Assembly (NCBI GenBank): GCA_910578505.1
Contig: CAJTPV010000016.1
Coordinates: 1 to 63,173 of the forward strand
Direction of reading: 5' to 3'
Origin: an uncultured Oscillospiraceae bacterium
Lineage (GTDB): Bacteria; Bacillota; Clostridia; Oscillospirales; Oscillospiraceae
DNA: 63,173 nt
Made by a program: the position numbers and the translations under genes. The first letter of the stretch is position 1, and every line of letters starts with the position of its first letter. The notes below the pieces were generated by a model, which worked only from the letters and a program-made list of their open reading frames with translations, did not search any database and was not told the origin of the DNA. Below are positions 8,553 to 17,205 of this stretch, piece after piece.

Positions 8553-10937
8553 ATGAGTGAATTATTTGACAAATCCATCCGCACCCTGGAGCTGCCCACG
8601 GTGCTGCAGATGCTGGCGGACCAGACCAACAGCGGCGAGGCCCGTGACCGTGCCCTGAAGATCGCGCCCCAGACGGACCCGGAGGCCGTCGCCCGCCTCC
8701 AGGACGAGACGGACGCGGCGCGGGCTATGATCGGCCTGCGGGGCAGCCCGGCCTTCTCCGGCATCAAGCCGGTGGCGGAGAGCCTGTACCGGGCGGACCG
8801 GGGCGGCGCGCTGAACACACGGGAGCTGCTGGACATCGCGGGGGTGCTGCGCTGCGCCCGCCGGGTGCGGGAGTACCACAACGACGAGGGCGGCGAGAAG
8901 ACCGCCATTGACCACCTGTTCCGGTCCCTCCGGGGCAACCACCACCTGGAGGAGCGGATCACCACCGCCATCCTGGACGAGGACGAGATCGCCGACAACG
9001 CCAGCTCCGAGCTGGCGGACATCCGGCGGCACAAGCGGAACGCCGCCGCCAAGGGCCGGGCTATTTTGCAGAAGATCGTCTCCTCCCAGAGCTACAGCAA
9101 GGTTTTGCAGGAGGCCATCATCACCCAGCGGGACGGGCGGTTCGTGGTGCCGGTGAAGGCGGAGTTCCGCTCCAGCCTGCCGGGGCTGGTCCACGACATC
9201 AGCGCCAGCGGGGCCACCATCTTTGTGGAGCCCATGGGCGTGGTGCAGGCCAACAATGAGCTGAAGGAGCTGGAGGCCAAGGAGAAAAAGGAGATCGAGC
9301 GGATTTTGCGGGAGCTGTCCGCCCTGGCCGCCGGGAGCTGTGACGATATTTTATCAGACTACAACCTGCTGGTCATGCTGGACCTGATCTTTGCCAGGGG
9401 CCAGCTGAGCTACAAGATGGACGCCAGCCGCCCGGAGATCCGGCGCAGCGGCAGCGTCCAGCTCCGCCAGGCCCGCCACCCCCTGCTGGACAGCGGACGG
9501 GCGGTACCCATCGACATCGAGCTGGGGCAGTCCTTTGACACCCTGGTCATCACCGGGCCCAACACCGGCGGCAAGACGGTGAGCCTGAAGACGCTGGGAC
9601 TGCTGACGCTGATGGCCCAGTGCGGGCTGCATATCCCCGCGGCTGACCGCAGCGCGGTGAGCGTGTTCGACCGGGTGCTGGCGGACATCGGCGACGAGCA
9701 GAGCATCGAGCAGAGCCTGTCCACCTTCTCCGCCCATATGGTGAACATTGTGCAGATTCTGGAGGAGGCGGACAGCCACAGCCTCATCCTCTTTGACGAG
9801 CTGGGGGCGGGCACGGACCCGGTGGAGGGCGCGGCGCTGGCCATCGCCATCATCCAGCACGTCCGGGACCGGGGGGCCAAGGTGGCCGCCACCACCCACT
9901 ACGCGGAGCTGAAGACCTTCGCCATGACCACCGCCGGGGTGGAGAACGCCAGCTGCGAGTTCGACGTGGAGACCCTGCGGCCTACGTACAAGCTGCTGAC
10001 CGGCATCCCCGGCAAGTCCAACGCCTTCGCCATCTCCCTGCGCCTGGGCCTGGACCCGGCGGTCATCGAGACGGCCAAGGCCCAGATGGACAGCGAGTCC
10101 ATCCACTTTGAGGACGTGCTGACCCAGCTGGAGGAGAAGCGGCAGCGGCTGGAGAAGGACCAGACGGAGATGGACCGCCTCATGAGCCAGCGGGAGAGCG
10201 ACGCCAAACGGGCGAGGGAGTTCCGGGAGCAGATGGAGCGGGCCAAGGACAACGCCCGCACCCGAGGCGAGGCGGAGGCCCGCCGGATCATCCGGGAGGC
10301 CAGAGCCCAGGCGGACGCCATCTTTGAGGAGCTGAACCAGCTGCGCCGGCAGCAGGAGAAGGCGGTGGACTGGCAGAGCGTCAACGACGCCAGGGCCGCC
10401 ATCCGGGGCCGGCTGAACCAGGCGGAGGAGGAGCTGCATTTCCGGCAGGAGGCCCAGGAGCCGGTCCCCGCCCCCAGCCGGCCCATCCAGGCGGGGGATC
10501 TGGTGGAGTTCGGCGGAAAGCGGGCGGTGGTCTCCTCCGTCAGCGGCGACCGGCTGCAGCTGGCGGCGGGCAATATGAAGCTGACGGTCAAGGCCAGGGA
10601 CGTGCGCCTGATTGAGGAGGCGGAGGTCCGGGAGAAGAAGGAGGCCAAGCGGCAGGTGGCGGTCCACACCCGTCTGGCGGGGGCCAGGGCCGCCAACAAC
10701 GAGCTGGACATCCGGGGCATGATGACCGATGAGGCGGACCTGGCGGTGGACCGGTTCCTGGACAGCGCCCTGATGGGCAAGCTGAACACAGTGACCATCA
10801 TCCACGGCAAGGGCACCGGGGCCCTGCGCAAGGCGGTGCACCAGCAGCTGCGCCGCCACACGGCGGTGAAGAGCTTCCGCCTGGGCCGCTACGGCGAGGG
10901 CGAGGACGGCGTGACCGTGGTGGAGCTGAAGCAGTGA
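8553..10937 (+). CDS. mutS2: endonuclease MutS2
   Basis: A 794-residue MutS2. The core and clamp helices are followed by an ATPase with Walker A GPNTGGKT near residues 335-342 and LILFDELGAGTDP as Walker B. A long coiled-coil (about 515-625) comes next, and a C-terminal Smr nuclease domain (about 716-794) starts at ELDIRGMM and contains HGKGTGALR. Unlike MutS it lacks the mismatch-binding N-terminal domain. MutS2 proteins suppress recombination and, in Bacillus, act in rescue of collided ribosomes. Last gene of the run; structured DNA follows. Confidence 0.95.
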   Translation: MSELFDKSIRTLELPTVLQMLADQTNSGEARDRALKIAPQTDPEAVARLQDETDAARAMIGLRGSPAFSGIKPVAESLYRADRGGALNTRELLDIAGVLRCARRVREYHNDEGGEKTAIDHLFRSLRGNHHLEERITTAILDEDEIADNASSELADIRRHKRNAAAKGRAILQKIVSSQSYSKVLQEAIITQRDGRFVVPVKAEFRSSLPGLVHDISASGATIFVEPMGVVQANNELKELEAKEKKEIERILRELSALAAGSCDDILSDYNLLVMLDLIFARGQLSYKMDASRPEIRRSGSVQLRQARHPLLDSGRAVPIDIELGQSFDTLVITGPNTGGKTVSLKTLGLLTLMAQCGLHIPAADRSAVSVFDRVLADIGDEQSIEQSLSTFSAHMVNIVQILEEADSHSLILFDELGAGTDPVEGAALAIAIIQHVRDRGAKVAATTHYAELKTFAMTTAGVENASCEFDVETLRPTYKLLTGIPGKSNAFAISLRLGLDPAVIETAKAQMDSESIHFEDVLTQLEEKRQRLEKDQTEMDRLMSQRESDAKRAREFREQMERAKDNARTRGEAEARRIIREARAQADAIFEELNQLRRQQEKAVDWQSVNDARAAIRGRLNQAEEELHFRQEAQEPVPAPSRPIQAGDLVEFGGKRAVVSSVSGDRLQLAAGNMKLTVKARDVRLIEEAEVREKKEAKRQVAVHTRLAGARAANNELDIRGMMTDEADLAVDRFLDSALMGKLNTVTIIHGKGTGALRKAVHQQLRRHTAVKSFRLGRYGEGEDGVTVVELKQ

Positions 10938-10942
10938 CCGCT

Positions 10943-10988
10943 GTCCGGCTTTGCCCCCTTGCCGGGGCATACAGGAAAACTGCCGGAC
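10943..10988 (+). other. nested inverted repeat after mutS2
   Basis: GTCCGGC (10943-10949) can pair with GCCGGAC (10982-10988), and inside it GCCCC (10953-10957) with GGGGC (10964-10968). No T-run follows, so it is not a standard intrinsic terminator; it may still end or stabilise the mutS2 transcript. Confidence 0.4.
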
Positions 10989-11014
10989 GGCGCTCCAGCC
11001 TGCGGCTGACCCCC

Positions 11015-11043
11015 TTGACTGATTGCCCATTATAGAGTAAAAT
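11015..11043 (+). promoter_or_regulatory. SigA-type promoter of the dehydrogenase operon
   Basis: TTGACT (11015-11020), a 17-base spacer and TAAAAT (11038-11043). The expected transcript starts about 160 bases before the first start codon, leaving a long, GC-rich leader able to fold. Confidence 0.8.
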
Positions 11044-11138
11044 GACAGCTACAGTATTGTCCATGGGCGCCCGCACCTGCGGCGCGCCTGTGGGCGTTGT
11101 GTGGACGCCGCCGCTGTGGCTGTCTTTTTCCGGGGAGA

Positions 11139-11156
11139 GCGCGAAACGTTTTGCGC
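11139..11156 (+). promoter_or_regulatory. pseudo-palindromic operator-like site
   Basis: An 18-base near-palindrome centred on AACGTT, with GCGCGAAACG on one side and GTTTTGCGC on the other. It lies downstream of the promoter, where a bound LacI- or CcpA-type repressor could act as a roadblock. The core GAAACGTTTT also occurs upstream of the fucosidase gene (34885-34897). Confidence 0.4.
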
Positions 11157-11210
11157 AGCGCCCCGGCAGTACGCGGCGATGAGAGCAATCGATTGAGGAG
11201 GGATCACGAT

Positions 11211-12089
11211 ATGTGTGTAGACATGACAAAGTGGCAGGAGCTGGCAAAGGCCAACATCCATGAGCGCCCTGCCGGGACAGGCCGTCTGGCGGGGAAGATC
11301 GCCGTCGTTACCGGCGCGGCCCAGGGCTTCGGCAGGGGCATCGCCGAGGAGCTGTACCGGGAGGGGGCCGCCGTGGTCATCGCGGACATGAACCTGCCCC
11401 TGGCGGAGACGGTGGCCGCCGGGCTGGGCGAGCGGGCCGCTGCCATCGCGGTGAACGTGGCCGACGAGGAGAGCGTGGCCCACATGGCGGCCCAGACGGT
11501 GGAGCGGTTCGGCGGGCTGGACCTGCTGCTGGCCAACGCCGGCGTGGTGCGCTCCGGCCCCCTGGCCTCCTTTGAGAAGAAGGATATGGATTTTGTCACG
11601 TCCATCAACTATACCGGCCTGTTCCTGTGCTGCAAGTACGCCGCCATCATCATGCAGGCCCAGCACGAGGCTGCGCCGGAGAAGATGTTTGACATCATCG
11701 CCATGTCCTCCAAGTCCGGCCTGGTGGGCTCCAACAAGAATTTCGCCTACGCCGGCAGCAAGTTCGGCGCCATCGGCCTGGTGCAGAGCTTCGCCCTGGA
11801 GCTGTGCGCCAGCAACATCAAGGTCAACGCCATCTGTCCGGGCAACTACCTGGACGGCCCCCTGTGGAGCGACCCGGAGAAAGGCCTCTTTGTCCAGTAC
11901 CTCCAGGCCGGGAAGGTGCCGGGGGCCAAGACTGTGGAGGACGTGCGGCGGTTCTACGAGGCCAAGGTGCCCATGAACCGGGGCTGTCTGCCGCTGGACG
12001 TGGCCAGGGCCGTCCTGTACTGCGTGGAGCAGCAGTATGAGACCGGTCAGGCCATCCCCGTCACCGGCGGCCAGGTGATGCTGTCCTAG
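11211..12089 (+). CDS. SDR family oxidoreductase, sorbitol-6-phosphate dehydrogenase-like
   Basis: A 292-residue short-chain dehydrogenase. The nucleotide-binding motif TGAAQGFGRGIAE is near residue 35, LANAGV near residue 110, and the catalytic Ser...Tyr-x3-Lys in SSKSG...YAGSK near residues 165-185. The overall pattern fits sorbitol-6-phosphate 2-dehydrogenases and related sugar-alcohol dehydrogenases. The substrate is inferred from that similarity and from the sorbose-phosphate-reductase-like gene in the same cluster. The ATG at 11211 has GAGGAGGGAT upstream; ATG at 11223 is an alternative. No PTS genes are nearby. Confidence 0.8.
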   Translation: MCVDMTKWQELAKANIHERPAGTGRLAGKIAVVTGAAQGFGRGIAEELYREGAAVVIADMNLPLAETVAAGLGERAAAIAVNVADEESVAHMAAQTVERFGGLDLLLANAGVVRSGPLASFEKKDMDFVTSINYTGLFLCCKYAAIIMQAQHEAAPEKMFDIIAMSSKSGLVGSNKNFAYAGSKFGAIGLVQSFALELCASNIKVNAICPGNYLDGPLWSDPEKGLFVQYLQAGKVPGAKTVEDVRRFYEAKVPMNRGCLPLDVARAVLYCVEQQYETGQAIPVTGGQVMLS

Positions 12090-12166
12090 TCGGACGGCCA
12101 GAGCGCTTCGCGGCGCTTGCCAGAGATGCTGCAAACCAGGAATGATTGATTTATTGGGGAAGGATT

Positions 12167-13336
12167 ATGATTGATTTAAAAATTTTGAACCGCCTGAACG
12201 CCCCCACCGCAGCGGAGCGGCTGGCGGAGCTGCGGGCCATATTGCCGGAGACCCGGTTCCCGCCTATGGTCCCCCAGTACATCAACAACCACATCCACAC
12301 CACCTACAGCTTTTCGCCCTACTCCCCCACCGCGGCCCTCTACGCCGCCCGGATGGAGGGGCTGTGCACGGCGGGAATCATCGACCACGACTCCATCTCC
12401 GGGGCCAGGGAGTTCCTGGAGGCCGCCGCCATCGTGGGCATGCCGGTGACCATCGGTATGGAGTGCCGGGTGTCCATGGCGGATACCCCCCTGCGGGGCC
12501 GGAGGACCAACAACCCGGATCAGGCGGGCGTGAGCTACATGACCATCCAGTCCGTGCCCCACGACAAAATCGACACGCTGAACATGCATTTCCGTCCTCT
12601 CCGGGCGGAGCGCAACAGGCGGAACCGGCGCATGGTGGAGAAAATCAACGCTCTGCTGCCGGACGTACGTCTGGATTTTGACCGGGATGTGCTGCCCCTG
12701 TCCATGCATCAGGAGGGCGGCGGCGTCACGGAGCGGCACCTGATGTACGCCCTGGCCAAGCGGCTGACGGAGCAGTCCGGCCGGGGGACGGACATGGCGG
12801 CGCGGCTGGAGAAAATGGGCCTGCGCCTGTCCGAAAAGCAGCGGGCCCAGATGCTGGATCAGGAGTACCCTTTCTACGAGTACGACCTGCTGGGCATTCT
12901 GAAGAGCGCCTTTGTGCCGGAAATCTATGTGGACGCGGACCGGGAGTGTCTGGATTTGCGGGATCTGGTGGAGATGTGCGAGGACATTGACGCGTTGCTG
13001 TGCTATGCCTACCTGGGGGACGTGGGAGAGAGCGTCACCGGCGACAAGAAGGCCCAGAAGTTTGAGGACGAGTACCTGGACGAGCTTTTCCAGTGCCTGG
13101 AGGAGTTCGGGGTGCGGGCGGTGACCTATATGCCCACCCGCAATACCCCGGCGCAGCTGGAGCGGCTGCGGGGGCTGTGCGAGAAGCACGGTATGTTCCA
13201 GGTCTCCGGGGAGGACATCAATTCCCCCCGCCAGAGCTTTGTCATCAGGGCCATGGAGGACCCCCAGTTCGCCAATCTCATCGACGCCACATGGCGGCTC
13301 ATTGAGCACGAGAAAACCGGGAAGCCCATTGTGTAA
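12167..13336 (+). CDS. PHP domain-containing protein
   Basis: A 389-residue protein with a PHP-type metal-dependent phosphoesterase domain. NNHIHTTYSFSPYSP (HxH metal ligands, about residues 40-54), IIDHDSISGAREF and IGMECR are the usual early PHP motifs. The C-terminal half contains ALLCYAYLGDVG and VSGEDINSPRQSF, consistent with the remaining metal ligands. The substrate is unknown; its place between two sugar-alcohol dehydrogenases suggests phosphorylated sugars. The ATG at 12167 follows GGGGAAGGATT; an upstream TTG in frame is less likely. Confidence 0.8.
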   Translation: MIDLKILNRLNAPTAAERLAELRAILPETRFPPMVPQYINNHIHTTYSFSPYSPTAALYAARMEGLCTAGIIDHDSISGAREFLEAAAIVGMPVTIGMECRVSMADTPLRGRRTNNPDQAGVSYMTIQSVPHDKIDTLNMHFRPLRAERNRRNRRMVEKINALLPDVRLDFDRDVLPLSMHQEGGGVTERHLMYALAKRLTEQSGRGTDMAARLEKMGLRLSEKQRAQMLDQEYPFYEYDLLGILKSAFVPEIYVDADRECLDLRDLVEMCEDIDALLCYAYLGDVGESVTGDKKAQKFEDEYLDELFQCLEEFGVRAVTYMPTRNTPAQLERLRGLCEKHGMFQVSGEDINSPRQSFVIRAMEDPQFANLIDATWRLIEHEKTGKPIV

Positions 13337-13362
13337 TGCAATTTTAGGAGGAGAAAAATACT

Positions 13363-14622
13363 ATGAATACGAAAGCGGTCAGACTGTACGGGAAAATGGA
13401 CCTGCGCCTGGAGGATATGACTCTGCCGGAGGTGGGGCCGGACGACGTGCAGGTGAAGATCATCTCAGACAGCGTGTGCATGTCCACCTACAAGGCTGCG
13501 GTGGAGGGCGAGGAGCACAAGCGGGTGCCCGATAATGTGGCGGAGAACCCGGTCATTGTGGGCCACGAGTTCTGCGGCGACATCATCGCCGTGGGCGAGA
13601 ACTGGAAGGACAAATATCAGGTGGGCGACCACTTCGCCATCCAGCCCGCCCACTACTACAAGGGCTCCCAGGACGCCCCCGGCTACTCCTATGCCAACTG
13701 CGGCGGCTCCTCCCAGTATGCCAACATCCCCATTGAGACGCTGCTGATGGACTGCCTGCTGCCCTACAAGTCCGACACCTATTTTTACGGCTCTCTCGCC
13801 GAGCCCATGAGCTGCATCGTGGGCACCTACCACGCCATGTACCACACCAAGGCCGGGTCCTATGTCCACGAGATGGGCATCAAGGAGGGGGGCAAGCTGG
13901 CCCTGCTGGCCTCCGTGGGCCCTATGGGCCTGGGGGCCATCGACTACGCCATCCACTGCGACCGGAAGCCCTCCCTGCTGGTGGTGACGGACATCGACGA
14001 CGCGCGGCTGAAGCGGGCGGCGGCCATCTACACCGTGGAGGAGGCCAGGGCCAACGGCATTGCGCTGCATTACGTAAACACGAAGATGGAGAACGCCACC
14101 GAGTACCTCCGGGAGCTGACCGGCGGCACGGGATATGACGACGTCATCTGCTTCGCGCCGGTGAAGCCGGTGGTGGAGCAGGCGGGGGACATCCTGGGCT
14201 ACGACGGCTGCCTGAACTTCTTCGCCGGTCCCACCAACACCCAGTTCAAGGCGGAGTTCAACTGGTACAACGTCCACTATCTGTACACCCATGTGGTGGG
14301 CACCTCCGGCGGCAACAACAACGACCTGCGGGAGGCCATTGAGCTGATGAACGCCGGTAAAGTGGACCCCGCGTCCATGGTCACCCACGTGGGCGGCCTG
14401 AACGCGGTGGTGGACACCGTCACCAATCTGCCCAAGATCCCCGGCGGAAAAAAGCTGATCTACAACCACATCGACATGCCCCTCACCGCCATCGATGATT
14501 TCGCGGAGAAGGGCAAAACGGACCCCCTGTTCGCGGAGCTGGACAAGATCTGCAGGGCCCACAAGGGGCTCTGGAACGCGGAGGCGGAAAAGTACCTGCT
14601 GGCGAATGCCAAAGCGATTTGA
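13363..14622 (+). CDS. sorE: zinc-type dehydrogenase, L-sorbose-1-phosphate reductase-like
   Basis: A 419-residue medium-chain dehydrogenase/reductase. It has the GHEFCGDIIAVG zinc-site region (about residues 66-77), a nucleotide-binding core around LLASVGPMGLGAIDYA (near residue 181), and a C-terminal extension typical of SorE-like L-sorbose-1-phosphate reductases. These reduce L-sorbose 1-phosphate to sorbitol 6-phosphate, which would then be the substrate of the SDR enzyme two genes upstream. AGGAGGAG precedes the start. The specific substrate is inferred; zinc-dependent sugar-phosphate dehydrogenase is safer. Confidence 0.72.
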   Translation: MNTKAVRLYGKMDLRLEDMTLPEVGPDDVQVKIISDSVCMSTYKAAVEGEEHKRVPDNVAENPVIVGHEFCGDIIAVGENWKDKYQVGDHFAIQPAHYYKGSQDAPGYSYANCGGSSQYANIPIETLLMDCLLPYKSDTYFYGSLAEPMSCIVGTYHAMYHTKAGSYVHEMGIKEGGKLALLASVGPMGLGAIDYAIHCDRKPSLLVVTDIDDARLKRAAAIYTVEEARANGIALHYVNTKMENATEYLRELTGGTGYDDVICFAPVKPVVEQAGDILGYDGCLNFFAGPTNTQFKAEFNWYNVHYLYTHVVGTSGGNNNDLREAIELMNAGKVDPASMVTHVGGLNAVVDTVTNLPKIPGGKKLIYNHIDMPLTAIDDFAEKGKTDPLFAELDKICRAHKGLWNAEAEKYLLANAKAI

Positions 14623-14630
14623 ACAACACC

Positions 14631-14662
14631 CAGGGGCTCGGACCGGACGGTCTGAGCCCCTG
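14631..14662 (+). terminator. strong hairpin, no clear T-run
   Basis: CAGGGGCTC (14631-14639) pairs with GAGCCCCTG (14654-14662) and the stem continues inwards with GGACCG/CGGTCT. AAGAGATT follows instead of T residues, so it may slow decay or reduce read-through into the DUF3786 gene rather than stop transcription. Confidence 0.45.
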
Positions 14663-14688
14663 AAGAGATTGCAGGAGGAATCAATTGC

Positions 14689-15312
14689 ATGGCGGCTATA
14701 TCCAATTACGACATCACCCGCGAGAAGATGGAGCGGGAGTTCGTCCGCTACGACCAGGAGCGGATGATTGAAAAATTCCATTTGCGGCACACGCCCGCGC
14801 ACCTGTTTATCCCGTTTCTGGGGGAGGAGTACCGCGTGGGCCGCACCACCGGAAAGGTGGAGCTCTGCCTGGCGGACGGGGCGGGGTACGCGCCCGCCGG
14901 ATTCAACGAGAGCATGACTATTTTCGACGTCCTCTGCTGCTCCAAGCCCCACTGCCGCCTCAGCGGCCAGTACGCCACGGTCACCAATCTGCCCGGCATC
15001 GCCAATATCGCCGCCCCCGGAACGGGGACCTATGCCGACACCGCCCGCATCTTCGCCCACCGCCCCGACGCGCTGCGGCAAGCCTGCGAGGCCCTCCACG
15101 GCGTGGAACAGCAGCAGGCCGGAGACGTCTCCTACCTGCTGCCGCTCTTTGACTTTATGCCGGTGATCCTCCAGTTCTGGGACGCGGACGACGAGTTTGA
15201 CGCCGCGCTGAAAATCATGTGGGACACCAACACGCTGGATTTCATGCACTTTGAGACCACATTTTACGCCGCCAATCATCTGCTGAAACGGCTCCAGGAG
15301 GCGGCGGTTTAG
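14689..15312 (+). CDS. DUF3786 family protein
   Basis: A 207-residue protein resembling DUF3786: the early IPFLGEEYRVGRTTGKVEL and the mid-part FNESMTIFDVLCCSK follow the family pattern, and FMPVILQFWDADDEFDA near residue 160 is its C-terminal core. Members occur in anaerobes, often beside metal or corrinoid genes; the role is unknown. AGGAGG precedes the ATG. The gene ends 5 bases from the convergent cbiB, with no terminator between them. Confidence 0.7.
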   Translation: MAAISNYDITREKMEREFVRYDQERMIEKFHLRHTPAHLFIPFLGEEYRVGRTTGKVELCLADGAGYAPAGFNESMTIFDVLCCSKPHCRLSGQYATVTNLPGIANIAAPGTGTYADTARIFAHRPDALRQACEALHGVEQQQAGDVSYLLPLFDFMPVILQFWDADDEFDAALKIMWDTNTLDFMHFETTFYAANHLLKRLQEAAV

Positions 15313-15317
15313 CCCAC

Positions 15318-16277
15318 TTACTCCTCCCTCAGCAGGGCCAGCGCCCCGCCTGCCGTCAGGGCCAGCACCGCCGCCGCGTAGAGCGTCCGGTTGGCGCGCG
15401 GGATGTCCTCCGGCTCCACAGGCCGCAGGGCGTCGCCGATGGTGGGCTTTTCGTACAGCTTCCCGAAGTACCGGGCCGGGCCGCCCAGCCGCACCCCCAG
15501 GGCCCCCGCGCAGGCGGACTCGGTCTGGGCGGAGTTGGGGCTGGCGTGGTTCCGGCGGTCCCGCCGCCAGATACGCCATGCGTTTCCGGCGTCCTGCCCC
15601 GCGATGGCCGCGCCGCCAATCCAGGCCAGCGCCGCCAGACGGGAGGGGATGAAATTGGCCCCGTCGTCCAGCTTCGCCGCCGCCCGGCCAAAGTGGCGGT
15701 ACCGGTCATTCTTGTAGCCCACCATGCTGTCCATGGTGTTGACGGCCTTGTAGGCCAGCGCCAGGGGCGCGCCGCCCAGCAGCATGTAGAACAGCGGCGC
15801 GGCCACCCCGTCGGAGAAGTTCTCCGCCACCGTCTCCACCGCCGCCTTGGCCACCTCCTCCGCCGTCAGCGCCTCCGTATCCCGGCCCACGATGCGGCTG
15901 ACGGCCTGCCGGGCCCCGGTCAGATCGCCCTGTTTCAGCCGCTCATATACCCGCATGCTCTCCTCCGACAGCCCCTTCAGGGCCAGGGCCTGCCAGCACC
16001 AGACGGTCTCCAGCAGGAACCCCGCCGCCGGATGGAGCCTCCGGGCCAGACGGCACGCGCCGCCGCTGACCGCCCATGTCCCCAGGGGCAGCGCCGCCGC
16101 CAGGACGCGGCCGGCCTGCCGCTCCCCCTCCGGCGTCTGTGGGAAGCTGGCCCGCAGCTTCTTTTCCAGCGCGTCAATGGCCTTGCCCATGCAGACCACC
16201 GGATGGGGCATCCAGTCCGGGTCCGCCAGCAGCAGGTCCAGGGCAAAGCCGCACAGGGCCGGTGTGAGATGGGTCAT
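15318..16277 (-). CDS. cbiB: adenosylcobinamide-phosphate synthase CbiB
   Basis: A 319-residue membrane protein of the CbiB/CobD family, which attaches aminopropanol (or its phosphate) to adenosylcobyric acid to make adenosylcobinamide (phosphate). Diagnostic stretches are LLLADPDWMPHPVVCMGK at the N-terminus, SRIVGRDTEALTAEEVAKAA, ENFSDGVAAPLFY and the KAVNTMDSMVGYKNDRY motif. Several membrane segments are visible. It is the last gene of the cobalamin run; its start overlaps the end of the preceding phosphatase gene by four bases (ATGA). Confidence 0.93.
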   Translation of the reverse strand: MTHLTPALCGFALDLLLADPDWMPHPVVCMGKAIDALEKKLRASFPQTPEGERQAGRVLAAALPLGTWAVSGGACRLARRLHPAAGFLLETVWCWQALALKGLSEESMRVYERLKQGDLTGARQAVSRIVGRDTEALTAEEVAKAAVETVAENFSDGVAAPLFYMLLGGAPLALAYKAVNTMDSMVGYKNDRYRHFGRAAAKLDDGANFIPSRLAALAWIGGAAIAGQDAGNAWRIWRRDRRNHASPNSAQTESACAGALGVRLGGPARYFGKLYEKPTIGDALRPVEPEDIPRANRTLYAAAVLALTAGGALALLREE

Positions 16278-16873
16278 ACGCTCCCGCCTTTCTTGTACTG
16301 TACTGTGCGCAAAACCGTCAGCGTCCGCTCCTGCTCCCAGCGGGAGGCGTCCAGCACATAGCCGCCGCCGTTGCGGGCCGGCCAGGCGTAGAAGTCCCGG
16401 TGGGGCCGGCCATACCGCTCCAGCACCGCCATCTGGGTCCCGCCGTGGGCCACGATGACCAGGGGGTCCTCACCAGCCGCCACAGCCCCGTCCAGCAGCG
16501 CGGCGAAGGCGGCGCAGGTGCGGGCGGAAAAGGCGTCCTTGGACTCGCCCTCCGGGATCGGCCCCAGGCAGCCGCCGTCCACCCACTGGCGGTACGCCGG
16601 GTCGTCCGCCATTTCATCGGCGCTGCGGCCCTCAAAGATGCCGAAGTCCATCTCGCTGAAATCGGGGACGATCCGCTGCTCCGCCTCCGGGAACAGGATG
16701 CCCGCCGTCTGGGCCGTCCGGCAGAGGGGGGATACATAGACCACCTCAGGGGAAAATCCCGCGCGCGCCAGCTCCTCCCGTCCCTTGGACGAGAGGGGCT
16801 GATCCGTTTTGCCCAGATACCGCCACCGGGCGTTGTATTCCGTCTCCCCGTGGCGCAGAAGATATACCGTCAT
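16274..16873 (-). CDS. cobC: histidine phosphatase, probable alpha-ribazole phosphatase CobC
   Basis: A 199-residue histidine phosphatase: LLRHGETEYN at residues 5-14 with the catalytic His, plus VAHGGTQ near residue 150 with the second His. In a cobalamin cluster this family usually removes the phosphate from alpha-ribazole 5'-phosphate or from the late cobalamin phosphate. Both its ends overlap neighbours by four bases, so it is translationally coupled. The ATG at 16873 is set by overlap with the CobU-like gene. The specific substrate is inferred from context. Confidence 0.85.
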   Translation of the reverse strand: MTVYLLRHGETEYNARWRYLGKTDQPLSSKGREELARAGFSPEVVYVSPLCRTAQTAGILFPEAEQRIVPDFSEMDFGIFEGRSADEMADDPAYRQWVDGGCLGPIPEGESKDAFSARTCAAFAALLDGAVAAGEDPLVIVAHGGTQMAVLERYGRPHRDFYAWPARNGGGYVLDASRWEQERTLTVLRTVQYKKGGSV

Positions 16874-17205
16874 ACCCCACCGCCTTTCAGCTCCAGGGGC
16901 AGCCCGCAGAACACCCGGACCACCCGCTCCGCCCGCTGGGAGAGCAGGCAGGACAGCCGTCCCGCCGCCTCCCTGGCCCCCCGCTCTCCGGCGTCGATGG
17001 GCACCACGCCGCCGCCGATCTCCGTGGCGATGACCGCCTCCCGCTCCGCCAGGCGGTCCGCCAGGGCCTCCAGGTCCCCGCAGTCCCGCGCCAGGTCCTG
17101 CACGTCCCAGACCGCGCGGTCCGCCAGGCCGTCCATAGAGCAGCCCAGAGCCTGGCAGGCGTACGCCCGCTTCCCGCTGTACAGCGGGCCTGTAATAAAG
17201 ATCAT
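16870..17205 (-). CDS. miniature CobU-like protein
   Basis: A 111-residue protein with two parts of CobU and no middle. It starts with a P-loop-like TGPLYSGKRAYA (residues 5-16), then EIGGGVVPIDAGER (about 62-75) and VVRVFCGLP (95-103), the latter two matching the C-terminal half of adenosylcobinamide kinase/guanylyltransferases. A full-length CobU (176 aa) is encoded two genes upstream, so this is a shortened paralogue. The ATGA overlaps with cobS and cobC show it is translated in line. It may have a partial or regulatory role; activity cannot be judged from sequence. Confidence 0.75.
   Translation of the reverse strand: MIFITGPLYSGKRAYACQALGCSMDGLADRAVWDVQDLARDCGDLEALADRLAEREAVIATEIGGGVVPIDAGERGAREAAGRLSCLLSQRAERVVRVFCGLPLELKGGGV

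Noticed and set aside
9354..11030. Long open frame (about 558 codons) antisense to mutS2
   Set aside because: High-GC antisense artefact. mutS2 is intact with all motifs, and the antisense product is low-complexity Leu/Gln/His-rich.
13465..15579. About 700-codon open frame antisense to the sorE-like and DUF3786 genes
   Set aside because: It runs across two convincing genes and the intergenic hairpin; no domain seen.
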